Assembly (NCBI RefSeq): GCF_049639735.1
Contig: NZ_JBEVVA010000003.1
Span: 1,488,001-1,552,000 of the forward strand
Source: Elusimicrobium simillimum
Lineage (GTDB): Bacteria > Elusimicrobiota > Elusimicrobia > Elusimicrobiales > Elusimicrobiaceae
Length of the DNA: 64,000 nucleotides
Direction of reading: 5' to 3'
Part shown: piece by piece, positions 18,501-26,496 of the stretch
Layout of the letters: each line of letters begins with the position of its first letter
How positions within the stretch are numbered: the first letter of the stretch is position 1
Translations under genes and position numbers: made by a program
Notes under the pieces: model-generated
The model's input: the letters and a program-made list of their open reading frames with translations, nothing else
What the model was told of the DNA's origin: nothing
Database searches by the model: none

Positions 18501-19557
18501 TGTAGACTGGATGATGCCCGGTATGAACGGTGTGGAGCTCACAAAAAAGATAAAAGAATATAAAGACGACGAGTCTGTTATAATTATGATTTCCATAGCG
18601 GACTGGAATGAGATAGAGCAAGAAGCCACACAGGCCGGCGTAAGCCACTATATAGGCAAACCGCTGTTTCCATCGGCGTTAATTAATATTATTAATGAAA
18701 GTGTGTCGGGCGTAGTATCGCACGCCAAAAGCAGCGCGCAAAACGTACCCGCAAGCCAAAAGCCAAACTTCAAAGGACACACAATATTAATAGCGGAAGA
18801 CGTTGATATCAACAGAGAAATTATAGAAGCGTTTTTAGAAGAAACTAAAGTAAAAATAGACTTCGCGTTTAACGGGCTGCAAGCGGTAGAAATGTTTAAA
18901 GCCGCGCCTAACAAATACAGCGCCATACTTATGGACATACAAATGCCTGAGATGGACGGATTTGAGGCCACCCGCGCTATCCGCGCGCTTGGCACGGCGG
19001 AAGCAAAAAATGCGCCCATAATAGCTATGACTGCAAACGTATTTGCGGAAGATATACAAAAGTGTATAGCCGCCGGCATGAACGGGCATTTAGGCAAGCC
19101 CATAAACATAGAAGCTATGTTTACTAAATTAAACACATACTTAGGATCAAAAAATATGACAGATAATAACAACACAGCGCTGCCTAAAGCAGCGGGGCCG
19201 TTAGACTACTCGGTATTTCTGCCTCTCATTGACGTGCAGGACGGTTTATCAAGAGTAGTAAATAATAAGGTTTTGTACATAAAGCTACTTAACCGTTTTA
19301 ACGGCAAACAAATGGTGCTGGACATAATAAACGCCGTAGACGCCGGCAATTACGACGATATTACAAGAACAGCCCATACGCTCAAGGGTGTGGCGGCAAA
19401 CCTTGGACTTACGCAGATTCAGGATACTGCGCTTAAAATAGAGTCTCAAGCCAAAATGGACGCAGACTTAGACGAAATAAAAAAACTTACCATGGTTCTG
19501 GGTGACGAAACAGAAACCACGTTAAGTAAAATTAAAGAACTCACTGACATAATGTAA
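15574..19557 (+). CDS. Hybrid sensor histidine kinase with PAS, GAF, two receiver domains and HPt
   Basis: 1327 residues. Order: membrane segment (about 16-40), a roughly 240-residue extracytoplasmic sensor of probable Cache type, second membrane segment (about 287-310), HAMP-like linker, PAS domain (about 375-490) with a cysteine group CWKVLQ...CAFCP (about 418-434), GAF domain (505-660), HisKA with SHEIRTPIN (His near 688), HATPase (DNGIGI, GGTGLGLAIS), receiver 1 (Asp near 978 in VDWMMPG), receiver 2 (Asp near 1122 in MDIQMPE) and HPt with AHTLKG (His near 1268). All phosphorelay residues are present. A TGGAG ribosome site precedes ATG. It is a paralogue of the kinase at 20836. No output protein is encoded nearby, so the final target is unknown. 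Confidence 0.9.
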   Translation: MPQQAHKKRHFSLSNIIGVFVGLSALIFTACFISVFLLSMFSMLNSSEQKTVESQVEILRTLIDNSTATIPTSAKLYSAAKRTMEFTEGKLPAYPDTYWKDNKRFKQQNINLVAIQDINRNNLYTRFYNGETDDNPPIPAGFNNFITPMAQALLEDPHLANSSSYLGKSGFALFDGTPYYITAQPIYAEAGNKIIGVFFFGRIYDANVMAGLAGPIGLKAGLFTKTDPEVSAVYDTLTQEHDGRMEVESDNKIILYTLFKCFKGDLNLVLRTESPRTAYLSGMSLTIRTGALLIGMILCFTLVLFYIVRKFMVRPLTLLSKEVQEISPSVYALGQGVLVSSEFSTLVSSINGMIERLKQSYAAEEKSKFSIEIMESILNGMDAFLYVSDPKTDEILFINDKMREQFGFKKGEGVGSVCWKVLQKGFTQRCAFCPIPKLENNPNKAVIWEEHNTVTGKYYKNTDSMIEWADGRKVHLQHSMDITNIKMAEEKLKKCVKQQELMTNISRNFISKEDLKTQVYSALKMVGQFMDISNIALYELDKKSAELKAFSRWSSEKTDCTAALDNIITFTKGNLFYDTLVTKNEPVIKVDDAAELPQEYARAKKLNIISFMSVAVIVSGELWGMLLFDTCDKKTTWSESDSYLGKLMSTVLSGVIVRNYMERDIINAKETAEHASSAKGDFLARMSHEIRTPINAILGMTNIAIGSNDTEKKNYCLEKIDNASTHLLGIINDILDMSKIEANKLELVDNEFDLEKMLVKVTNVANFRIDQKKQTLVVNIGKTVPHAIIGDEVRLNQVITNLLTNASKFTPEMGTIKLSVKKVEEKGSEVTLKIDVEDNGIGISEQQQARLFQSFEQADGSISRKYGGTGLGLAISKSIVELMGGTISVKSEIGRGSTFTFYVKVHKGSMHKNAKLDAGINIKDLRILAVDDSPEIREYFLNLMGMLSINCDVAAGGEEALKMIEEHKNNPYNIIFVDWMMPGMNGVELTKKIKEYKDDESVIIMISIADWNEIEQEATQAGVSHYIGKPLFPSALINIINESVSGVVSHAKSSAQNVPASQKPNFKGHTILIAEDVDINREIIEAFLEETKVKIDFAFNGLQAVEMFKAAPNKYSAILMDIQMPEMDGFEATRAIRALGTAEAKNAPIIAMTANVFAEDIQKCIAAGMNGHLGKPINIEAMFTKLNTYLGSKNMTDNNNTALPKAAGPLDYSVFLPLIDVQDGLSRVVNNKVLYIKLLNRFNGKQMVLDIINAVDAGNYDDITRTAHTLKGVAANLGLTQIQDTALKIESQAKMDADLDEIKKLTMVLGDETETTLSKIKELTDIM

Positions 19558-19562
19558 AATTT

Positions 19563-19594
19563 AAAACCCCCGCCAAACTACCGGCGGGGGTTTT
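19563..19594 (+). terminator. Intrinsic terminator within the first tandem repeat unit
   Basis: AAAACCCCCGCC (19563-19574) pairs with 19583-19594, an 8-nt loop, with a T-run at the end of the stem. It directly follows the kinase stop codon. Confidence 0.8.
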
Positions 19595-19783
19595 AAATTC
19601 CCAACCAATTGATACGGCTGTCCTGCCGGACAACCTTTTCCCCGCCAAACTACCGGCGGGGGTTTTAAATTCCCAACCAATTGATACGGCTGTCCTGCCG
19701 GACAACCTTTTCCCCGCCAAACTACCGGCGGGGGTTTTAAATTCTTAACCAATTGATACGGCTGTCCTGCCGGACAACCTTTT
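19568..19783. repeat. Three tandem copies of a 72-bp unit, each with a terminator-like hairpin
   Basis: Units start at 19568, 19640 and 19712. Each has CCCCGCC...GGCGGGG hairpin, AAATTC, a CCAATTGATACGGC segment and a second small dyad GTCC-TGCC-GGAC. The copies are nearly identical; the third has a few changes (TTCTTAACC). Because 72 is a multiple of 3, the minus strand has an open frame with a 24-residue repeat; I regard this as accidental. The array fills the 250-bp gap between two convergent genes. Confidence 0.9.
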
Positions 19784-19807
19784 CCCCCGTTAACTCATCA
19801 CGAGAAA

Positions 19808-20695
19808 TTACTCAAACAAACTCAGCTGCGCGGGCGGAGATTTTGTTTTATACGCCGCTATAATATCTTTCATCTCATAAAGAATACCGTATCTCCTACA
19901 CTCTTTTTTGAAGGCTGCCATAAGCATTTTTACATGCGGGCTTACGCAAGAGTACGCATCGCCGTAATATTCTTTGTATTTCGCGCTTACCCCCGGGAAT
20001 AATTTATCCAGTTTCGCGTAATAATAATCGCGCTGGTTAGCGCGCAGCGTAACGCCAAAAGACGCGTAAATAAACTTTGCCCCCGCCCTGGCAGCGCCGC
20101 GCACAACACCTGTTATATTTTCTACAGTATCATTAATAAAAGGCAGCACGGGCATCAGCAATATTCCTACAAATATCCCCTCATCCGCCAGCTCTTTAAC
20201 AGCGGCAAAGCGTAGGGCGGTTGAAGCGGCCGCGGGTTCTATTTTAGCCGCCAGCGCGTCATCGGCGGTTGTTACGGTAACCTTTATTATTACATTAGAG
20301 TGGCCGGCTATCCTTTTAATAATATCCTTATCTCTTGTTATAAGCGGGCTTTTGGTGGCCATGGACAGGCCAAAGCGGTATTTATCCACCAGTTCTAGTG
20401 AACCTCTGGTTAAAAGCAAGTTTTCTTCTGCTGGGTTATAAGGGTCGCTCATGGCGCCAGTAGCTACAACTCCTTTTTTACGTTTGCCTTTAAGGTCACG
20501 TTCTATTAAGGAGAGGGCGCCCTGCTTGGCTTTAACTTGGTCGAAATTATCTATACGATAGCAGTCGCTCCTGGAGTCACAATATATACACCCGTGGCAG
20601 CAGCCGCGGTATATGTTCATATTATAGTCGGTCATAAACCAAAAAGGTGAGGGCTTAATATTAGTTACTATAGTTTTAGCTTTTATATATTGCAT
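19808..20695 (-). CDS. Radical SAM protein of the spore-photoproduct-lyase-like (SPL) family
   Basis: 295 residues. The radical SAM cluster motif is CCHGCIYC (CxxxCxxC) near the N-terminus, in the family context NIYRGCCHGCIYCDSR. Downstream are GAMSDPYNPAEE and KSPLITRDKDII, typical of the SPL-like group found in non-sporulating bacteria. It would use S-adenosylmethionine and a [4Fe-4S] cluster; the substrate is not known and need not be DNA. The ATG at 20695 is chosen because TATACT ends exactly 6 nt before it. Confidence 0.82.
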   Translation of the reverse strand: MQYIKAKTIVTNIKPSPFWFMTDYNMNIYRGCCHGCIYCDSRSDCYRIDNFDQVKAKQGALSLIERDLKGKRKKGVVATGAMSDPYNPAEENLLLTRGSLELVDKYRFGLSMATKSPLITRDKDIIKRIAGHSNVIIKVTVTTADDALAAKIEPAAASTALRFAAVKELADEGIFVGILLMPVLPFINDTVENITGVVRGAARAGAKFIYASFGVTLRANQRDYYYAKLDKLFPGVSAKYKEYYGDAYSCVSPHVKMLMAAFKKECRRYGILYEMKDIIAAYKTKSPPAQLSLFE

Positions 20696-20701
20696 TATTA
20701 A

Positions 20702-20707
20702 AGTATA
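20702..20707 (-). promoter_or_regulatory. -10 hexamer 6 nt before ATG (candidate leaderless promoter)
   Basis: TATACT on the minus strand, then TTAATA and the ATG at 20695. Confidence 0.5.
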
Positions 20708-20835
20708 CAAAAAGCTTATTGGCAGAAGCCGGCGCTAAACAGATATACGCCTGGACAACAGTATAAAAACAGTATAATATAAAAGTATATGTATAAATTT
20801 TAATTTTTTAAACACCCTAACCTTTGGAGATTTTT

Positions 20836-23800
20836 ATGACCCCTCAGCCTCAAACAAGCAAGCGCCGTTCAATCAGCACCGTTCTTGGGCTGTCAGTGGC
20901 GCTGGCGGCATTAATTTTTATAGCTTGTTTTATATTAATATTTCTCTACGCCATGTTTAATATGTTTGATAAGGCGGAAAAGAAAACCCTGCAGGAACAA
21001 ACCGCGCGTTTTGAAAGATCTTTACAGGCGTCTTTAAACCAATTACCGCAGAATATAAACCTGTTTTTACAATGGCCCGCAACAGCGCAGTTTGTGGAGG
21101 GGACAAACCCGGTTTACACGCAAGATTTCTGGATAAAAAATAAACTCATGCAAAGGCGCGACGCTGACCTGGTTTCCATTTTCAATACCGGCGGAGACAA
21201 CCTTTTTACGCAATTTTATAATTTTGAAACACACTCCACGTACGAAGCGCCCGACGGATTTACCGATATCCTTTCTGGTTTTTCAAAACAGCTTTTAAAC
21301 AGCGCGGACCAGCAAAGAAAAGGGTTTTTTGTTTTCAACAATACCCCGTACTACATAGCTTCTAAAACAATTATCTCCCCCTCATCAGGCAAAACTGTGG
21401 GCGTGTTTTTCTTTGGCCGCAAGTTTGACCAGGAAGATATGGAAGAAATTGCCGAGGTTACAGGCATAGGGTTAAATGTTTTTACCAAAAATTCCCCCCA
21501 AATAAAAGGTATTTACGATAAACTGCTTAAATCAAAAAAAGGCGTGATTGAAGTAGAGGGGCCGCAGGATGTTTTTATTTATAAAATGCTGCCCGGCTAC
21601 GCGGGAGACAGAAGCATAGTAACACAAATAAAAAGCCCCCGCACGGAATATCTGGAGGGCATGTCATTTACCATAAACACAGGCCTTGTGCTTGCGCTGG
21701 TAATTCTATTTTTTATTCTTACGCTGTTTATTGTCATACGTAAGTTTATTGTTGGCCCGCTTACGCGCCTTAGTAAAGAAATCGGCGGCCTTGCCAGCGC
21801 GTCAGACTGCGTGAATGAAGAAATTTTCTTAACGCAGGAATTCCACACTCTGGCCACATCTGTAAACACAATGTTTAAAAGGCTGCTGCTTAGCTACGCG
21901 GAACAGGAAAAAACAAAAGTATCAGTCAGCATTCTTGAAAATATTTTAAACAGTATGGACACCTATGTTTACGTGGCCGACCCGCAGACCGATAAAATAC
22001 TTTTTATTAATGAAAAAATGAGGAAGGACTTTAACCTTAAACCGGAGGATGGGGTAGGCTCTACCTGTTGGAAGGTATTTCAAAAGGACCAGACGGAAAA
22101 ATGTTCTTTCTGCCCTATATACAAACTTGCCCAAAACCCGGCGCAGGAAGTTAAGTGGGAAGAACTTAGCGGTATTACAGGCAAATATTACGCCAATACC
22201 GACCGCCTGATAGAATGGGTCGGCGGCAAAAAAGCGCACCTGCACCACCGCATAGACATAACACAAAGAAAAGCCTCTGAAGATACTCTTAAAAAACGTG
22301 TTGGGCAACAGCAGCTCATGACAGATATTTCCAGAATATTTATTTCAGAGCAGCCTATAGAACAGCAATCATATAAGGCGCTTGAAAAGGTAGGCGCGTT
22401 TATGGGCCTGACAAACACTATTCTGTGCAAATACCATAAAGACCGCCAGGAAATAGAACTTGTAAACAAGTGGCTCTCACCCAATATTAAACAGAACGCG
22501 GGCCTTGGCACAAAGGCGTCTTTTAAAGAGGGAAATGTAATTTATGATACGCTTGTAAAAAACGGCGAACAAGTTTTCACCGTTGAAGACACGCAGAAAA
22601 ACCCCACCCTTTACCAAAATGAAATAAAAATAGGTGTACGCGCTCTTATGGCAGTACCTATATTTACAAACGGAAATTTCTGGGGGCTTATACAGTTTGA
22701 ATCGTCAGCCGCTCCTGTTACCTGGACAGACAGCGACCGTTACCTGGGCAGGCTTATGGGCAGCATATTCTCGGGCGCCATAACAAGGGCGCAGGTAGAA
22801 GTTTTACTTAACAGAATGGCGTCAATAGTCAACTCTTCCCCGCAGTATATTTCCTGCGTTGATACAGAGGGCAACTTTACTTACTTTAACCCCGCCACCA
22901 TGCAAATAACCGGGCGCGAGGGCGCGGAGCTTAACCAAATGGGCGTATCAGTCTTTGGCGTTACAAAAGAAAAAAAGGATATTATCATAGATAATATTGT
23001 TAAGCAAGGCAAATATAATTTTGAACTGCAGTTTAAATCAAAAGACGGTAAAGATAAAATAATGTCCTTTTCCAGCTTTGTAATACCTGGCGGAAAAGAA
23101 GACATAGGCAATATAGGCACCGATATTACCGCGCAAAGACACCTGGAAAAAGAAATCATACAGGCCAAAGAAACGGCCGAGCAGGCCAGCAGCGCCAAAG
23201 GCGACTTTTTGGCGCGCATGAGCCACGAAATACGCACGCCTATTAACGCAATACTGGGCATGACAAACATTGCCAAAGGCTCTGGCGAAATTACCAAAAA
23301 AGACTACTGCCTTGAAAAGATTGACACCGCCTCGCAACATCTGCTTGGCCTTATCAATGATATTTTAGACATGTCAAAAATTGAGGCAAACAAACTGGAG
23401 CTTTTAAACAGCGAGTTTGACCTTGAAAAAATGCTGGTAAAAGTTACCAATGTGGCCAACTACCGCATAGACCAAAAAAAGCAAAACCTTATTGTAACCA
23501 TAGACAAAAACGTCCCCACCACCGTCATAGGCGACGAGCTGCGCCTTAACCAGGTTATAACAAACCTGCTTACCAACGCCACCAAGTTCACCCCGGAACT
23601 TGGCACTATAAAATTGTCAGTAAGAAAAATTGATGAAGACGGCACATTAATGACGCTTAGAATATCGGTGGAAGACAACGGCATTGGCATATCGGACGAG
23701 CAAAAATCCAGATTGTTTAAATCTTTTGAGCAAGCTGACGGCACGATATCGCGCAAATTTGGCGGCACGGGTTTAGGGCTGGCCATATCTAAGAGTATTG

Positions 23801-25149
23801 TTGAGCTTATGGGCGGCGCAATATCCGTTGAGTCCGAACCTAACAAAGGCTCCACCTTTACATTCACAATCAAAGTGCACAAAGGTTCACAGTCACAAGC
23901 CAGCAAACTTGATAAAGGCGTAAATATAGATAATATACGCATTTTAGCGGTGGATGATTCTGAAGAAATAAGAGAATACTTCCTTAACGTTATGGGTATG
24001 CTGTCGCTTAAGTGCGACGTAGCGGCCGACGGTGAAGAAGCCTTACAGCTTATACAAAAAAACGCCGACGCCCCGTATGACATAATTTTTGTAGATTGGA
24101 TGATGCCTGGCATGAACGGCGTGGAACTGGCTAAAAAAATAAAAGAAAATAAGTTTAACAAATCCATCATTATCATGATTTCAGTGTCTGAGTGGAGCGA
24201 GATTGAGGAGGAAGCCACCAAAGCCGGCATAGACCGCTTTATAGGTAAGCCGCTGTTCCCCTCCACACTTATCAACGCTATTAACGAGTGCACCACCGGC
24301 GCCGTATCGCACGCCAAAGAAACGGCGGAACTTAAAATGGACGTAACCAAACCCAACCTTGAGGGGCACACGCTGCTAGTGGCCGAAGACGTTGATATCA
24401 ACAGAGAAATTATGGAAGCGTTTCTTGAAGGCACCAACGTTAAAATTGACTTTGCCTTCACAGGTAAAGAAGCGCTGGATAAATTTGCCGCAGACCAGCA
24501 AAAATACAGCGCCATACTAATGGACATACAAATGCCTGAAATGGACGGGCTGGAAGCCACGCAGGCTATACGCGCGCTGAACACAGAAAAAGCTAACACC
24601 ATTCCCATAATAGCCATGACGGCAAATGTGTTCGCCGAAGATATACAAAAATGTTTTGCCGCTGGTATGAACGACCACCTTGGCAAGCCTGTAAACTTAG
24701 ACAGCATGTTTTCAAAACTGCGCACTTATCTGCCGCAAAAACACGGCGTGGACACAGTGGCGCACGATATTAAAAGCGCCGGTTTTAAACATACTGACTA
24801 TTCCCGCTTTATGCCCTTTATTGACATTCACGACGGCCTTAGCAGGGTGGCCAACAATAAGGCGCTTTACATAAAGCTGCTTAACCGCTTTGAGGGCAAC
24901 ACTATGGCGGCGGAACTTATAAACAGTATTAACGCCGCGGACTATGACGCCGTTATCAGGGCGGCGCACACTATAAAAGGCGTAGCGGCTAACCTGGGGC
25001 TTACACAGCTTAAGAATATCTCTCTTAAAATAGAATCCCAGGCTAAAGTAAAAATTGAAATAGCGCAAATAAGCGGCCTTATACATCCGTTTAACGAGAC
25101 TATGAGCACAACGCTAAAGCTTATCAAAGACCTGTCACAAGACAAATAA
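20836..25149 (+). CDS. Hybrid sensor histidine kinase with two PAS domains, GAF, two receivers and HPt
   Basis: 1437 residues. It has the same plan as the kinase at 15574 (two membrane segments around a Cache-like sensor, HAMP, PAS with CWKVFQ...CSFCP, GAF), but a second PAS domain (about 655-775, with SSPQYISCVDTEGNFTYFNP) is inserted before HisKA. Phosphorelay residues are His near 797 (SHEIRTPIN), Asp near 1086, Asp near 1229 and the HPt His near 1376 (AHTIKG). Similarity to the first kinase is high from HisKA to the end and lower in the sensor, as expected after duplication. TTTGGAGA precedes ATG at 20836; an in-frame TTG at 20824 is not used. A TATAAT at 20774-20779 is a likely -10 site. 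Confidence 0.9.
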   Translation: MTPQPQTSKRRSISTVLGLSVALAALIFIACFILIFLYAMFNMFDKAEKKTLQEQTARFERSLQASLNQLPQNINLFLQWPATAQFVEGTNPVYTQDFWIKNKLMQRRDADLVSIFNTGGDNLFTQFYNFETHSTYEAPDGFTDILSGFSKQLLNSADQQRKGFFVFNNTPYYIASKTIISPSSGKTVGVFFFGRKFDQEDMEEIAEVTGIGLNVFTKNSPQIKGIYDKLLKSKKGVIEVEGPQDVFIYKMLPGYAGDRSIVTQIKSPRTEYLEGMSFTINTGLVLALVILFFILTLFIVIRKFIVGPLTRLSKEIGGLASASDCVNEEIFLTQEFHTLATSVNTMFKRLLLSYAEQEKTKVSVSILENILNSMDTYVYVADPQTDKILFINEKMRKDFNLKPEDGVGSTCWKVFQKDQTEKCSFCPIYKLAQNPAQEVKWEELSGITGKYYANTDRLIEWVGGKKAHLHHRIDITQRKASEDTLKKRVGQQQLMTDISRIFISEQPIEQQSYKALEKVGAFMGLTNTILCKYHKDRQEIELVNKWLSPNIKQNAGLGTKASFKEGNVIYDTLVKNGEQVFTVEDTQKNPTLYQNEIKIGVRALMAVPIFTNGNFWGLIQFESSAAPVTWTDSDRYLGRLMGSIFSGAITRAQVEVLLNRMASIVNSSPQYISCVDTEGNFTYFNPATMQITGREGAELNQMGVSVFGVTKEKKDIIIDNIVKQGKYNFELQFKSKDGKDKIMSFSSFVIPGGKEDIGNIGTDITAQRHLEKEIIQAKETAEQASSAKGDFLARMSHEIRTPINAILGMTNIAKGSGEITKKDYCLEKIDTASQHLLGLINDILDMSKIEANKLELLNSEFDLEKMLVKVTNVANYRIDQKKQNLIVTIDKNVPTTVIGDELRLNQVITNLLTNATKFTPELGTIKLSVRKIDEDGTLMTLRISVEDNGIGISDEQKSRLFKSFEQADGTISRKFGGTGLGLAISKSIVELMGGAISVESEPNKGSTFTFTIKVHKGSQSQASKLDKGVNIDNIRILAVDDSEEIREYFLNVMGMLSLKCDVAADGEEALQLIQKNADAPYDIIFVDWMMPGMNGVELAKKIKENKFNKSIIIMISVSEWSEIEEEATKAGIDRFIGKPLFPSTLINAINECTTGAVSHAKETAELKMDVTKPNLEGHTLLVAEDVDINREIMEAFLEGTNVKIDFAFTGKEALDKFAADQQKYSAILMDIQMPEMDGLEATQAIRALNTEKANTIPIIAMTANVFAEDIQKCFAAGMNDHLGKPVNLDSMFSKLRTYLPQKHGVDTVAHDIKSAGFKHTDYSRFMPFIDIHDGLSRVANNKALYIKLLNRFEGNTMAAELINSINAADYDAVIRAAHTIKGVAANLGLTQLKNISLKIESQAKVKIEIAQISGLIHPFNETMSTTLKLIKDLSQDK

Positions 25150-25150
25150 A

Positions 25151-25176
25151 AAAAGCCCCCTTCACCGGGGGCTTTT
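25151..25176 (+). terminator. Intrinsic terminator
   Basis: AAAAGCCCCC (25151-25160) pairs with 25167-25176 around TTCACC, followed by T. It ends the kinase gene. Confidence 0.9.
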
Positions 25177-25324
25177 TATCTTATACTTCTATATAACCTA
25201 ATTACGCTATCAGTATAGTAAATATAAATATATTTAAAAAACATGGTTTAAATGATAATTCTTACCTTTCAAATATAGTAAAATTAAGTATATTATCCTA
25301 ACCCCCAAAGCAAAGGTATTTCAT

Positions 25325-26485
25325 ATGATAAAAACATTAACAGCCCACACAGAAGAATTAGACGACGTTTCTTTAGCTGTGTCAGAAATCCTTGAGCAGC
25401 TTAATTTAGATAAAAATTTATTAAAAAACGCGGTGGGTTTTATAACCTGCCACTCCGACTTTGTGCAAACAGGCGTAGTGGATGAACTTTGTAAACAATT
25501 GCCCTTCAGCACCGTAGGGGCTACCACTCTTTCAACAGCGGTGCCCGATGAAATGGGCCAGCTTATGCTTGGCATAAGCGTGCTTACCAGTGATGACGTT
25601 TCATTTTCCGCCGCCGCTACAGAGTCACTTACACCAGACAATCTTTCAACCCAGATAGAAACCGCTTATAAGCGCGCGGCCGCAGTTTTACCCGGGCAGC
25701 CGTCTCTTATTATAACCTTCGCGCCGCTTGGCTTTAACATAGCCGGCGACCATGTGGTTGATATGCTGGACAAAGCCTCAAACCAAACGCCCATTTTTGG
25801 CACTTTGGCGGTGGACCATACTACTGATTATCATACAGCGCAAACAATTTTTAACGGCAAAACCTACCGTGACGCTCTGTCTCTGGTAGTGTTTTCCGGC
25901 CCGGTTAACCCGGCGTTTTCAATAGAATCTGTCTCGGACGAAAAAATATTGGGGCAAAAAGCTATTATCACGTCATCCCAAGGCAACATTTTGCAGGGTG
26001 TGAACGACGTGTCTGTTATAGAATATCTGCAATCCATAGGGTTGGCGCCAAATAAAAAAATTGACGGGCTTAACGTTATCCCGTTTATTTTAGATTTTAA
26101 CGACGGCACCAAACCCGTGGCGCGCGCAATGTTCGCGTTAACGCCTGAAGGATACGCCGTATGCGGCGGCATTATGCCTGTAAACACCACCCTTGGCATA
26201 GGCTCAATAGACCATGACGAAGTAATTGCGACTACAAAAAAATCTATAACTAAAATTGCCCAGTCCAACCAGAACAACGGGTTAATTATATTTTCCTGCG
26301 TGGTGCGCAATATAGTTTTAGGTTTTGACGTTATGGCGGAAATGGAAACCGTGCGTGATATTCTTGGCGCTAAAACGCCTTATATTATGAGTTACTCCGG
26401 CGGCGAAATCTGCCCCGTACCGGGTGAAAACGGCAAACTTGTAAACCGCTTTCATAACGACACTATAATAACCTGTTCATTTTAA
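25325..26485 (+). CDS. FIST-domain signalling protein
   Basis: 386 residues, soluble, with FIST N and FIST C domains: GFITCHSDF and STVGATTLSTAVPD in the first half, PFILDFNDGTKPVAR, AVCGGIMPVNTTLGIG and IIFSCVVRNIVLG in the second, and the C-terminal SYSGGEICPV. FIST proteins are thought to bind small ligands such as amino acids and to pass the signal to a kinase or cyclase encoded beside them. That fits here: the next gene, 11 bp downstream, is a cytoplasmic hybrid kinase. Confidence 0.85.
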   Translation: MIKTLTAHTEELDDVSLAVSEILEQLNLDKNLLKNAVGFITCHSDFVQTGVVDELCKQLPFSTVGATTLSTAVPDEMGQLMLGISVLTSDDVSFSAAATESLTPDNLSTQIETAYKRAAAVLPGQPSLIITFAPLGFNIAGDHVVDMLDKASNQTPIFGTLAVDHTTDYHTAQTIFNGKTYRDALSLVVFSGPVNPAFSIESVSDEKILGQKAIITSSQGNILQGVNDVSVIEYLQSIGLAPNKKIDGLNVIPFILDFNDGTKPVARAMFALTPEGYAVCGGIMPVNTTLGIGSIDHDEVIATTKKSITKIAQSNQNNGLIIFSCVVRNIVLGFDVMAEMETVRDILGAKTPYIMSYSGGEICPVPGENGKLVNRFHNDTIITCSF

Positions 26486-26496
26486 CGGAGACCGTA

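Noticed and set aside
19561..19752. 63-codon minus-strand open frame with a 24-residue repeat
   Set aside because: It is produced by the 72-bp tandem repeat (a multiple of three) and consists of terminator hairpins; there is no ribosome site or family similarity.
19568..19783. CRISPR array
   Set aside because: The units repeat wholly, without unique spacers, and no cas genes are present; the Cas4-like nuclease at 56082 stands alone.
23460..24725. 421-codon minus-strand open frame opposite the second giant kinase
   Set aside because: It is a shadow of the kinase receiver and HATPase coding sequence, low in normal protein character; no ribosome site.
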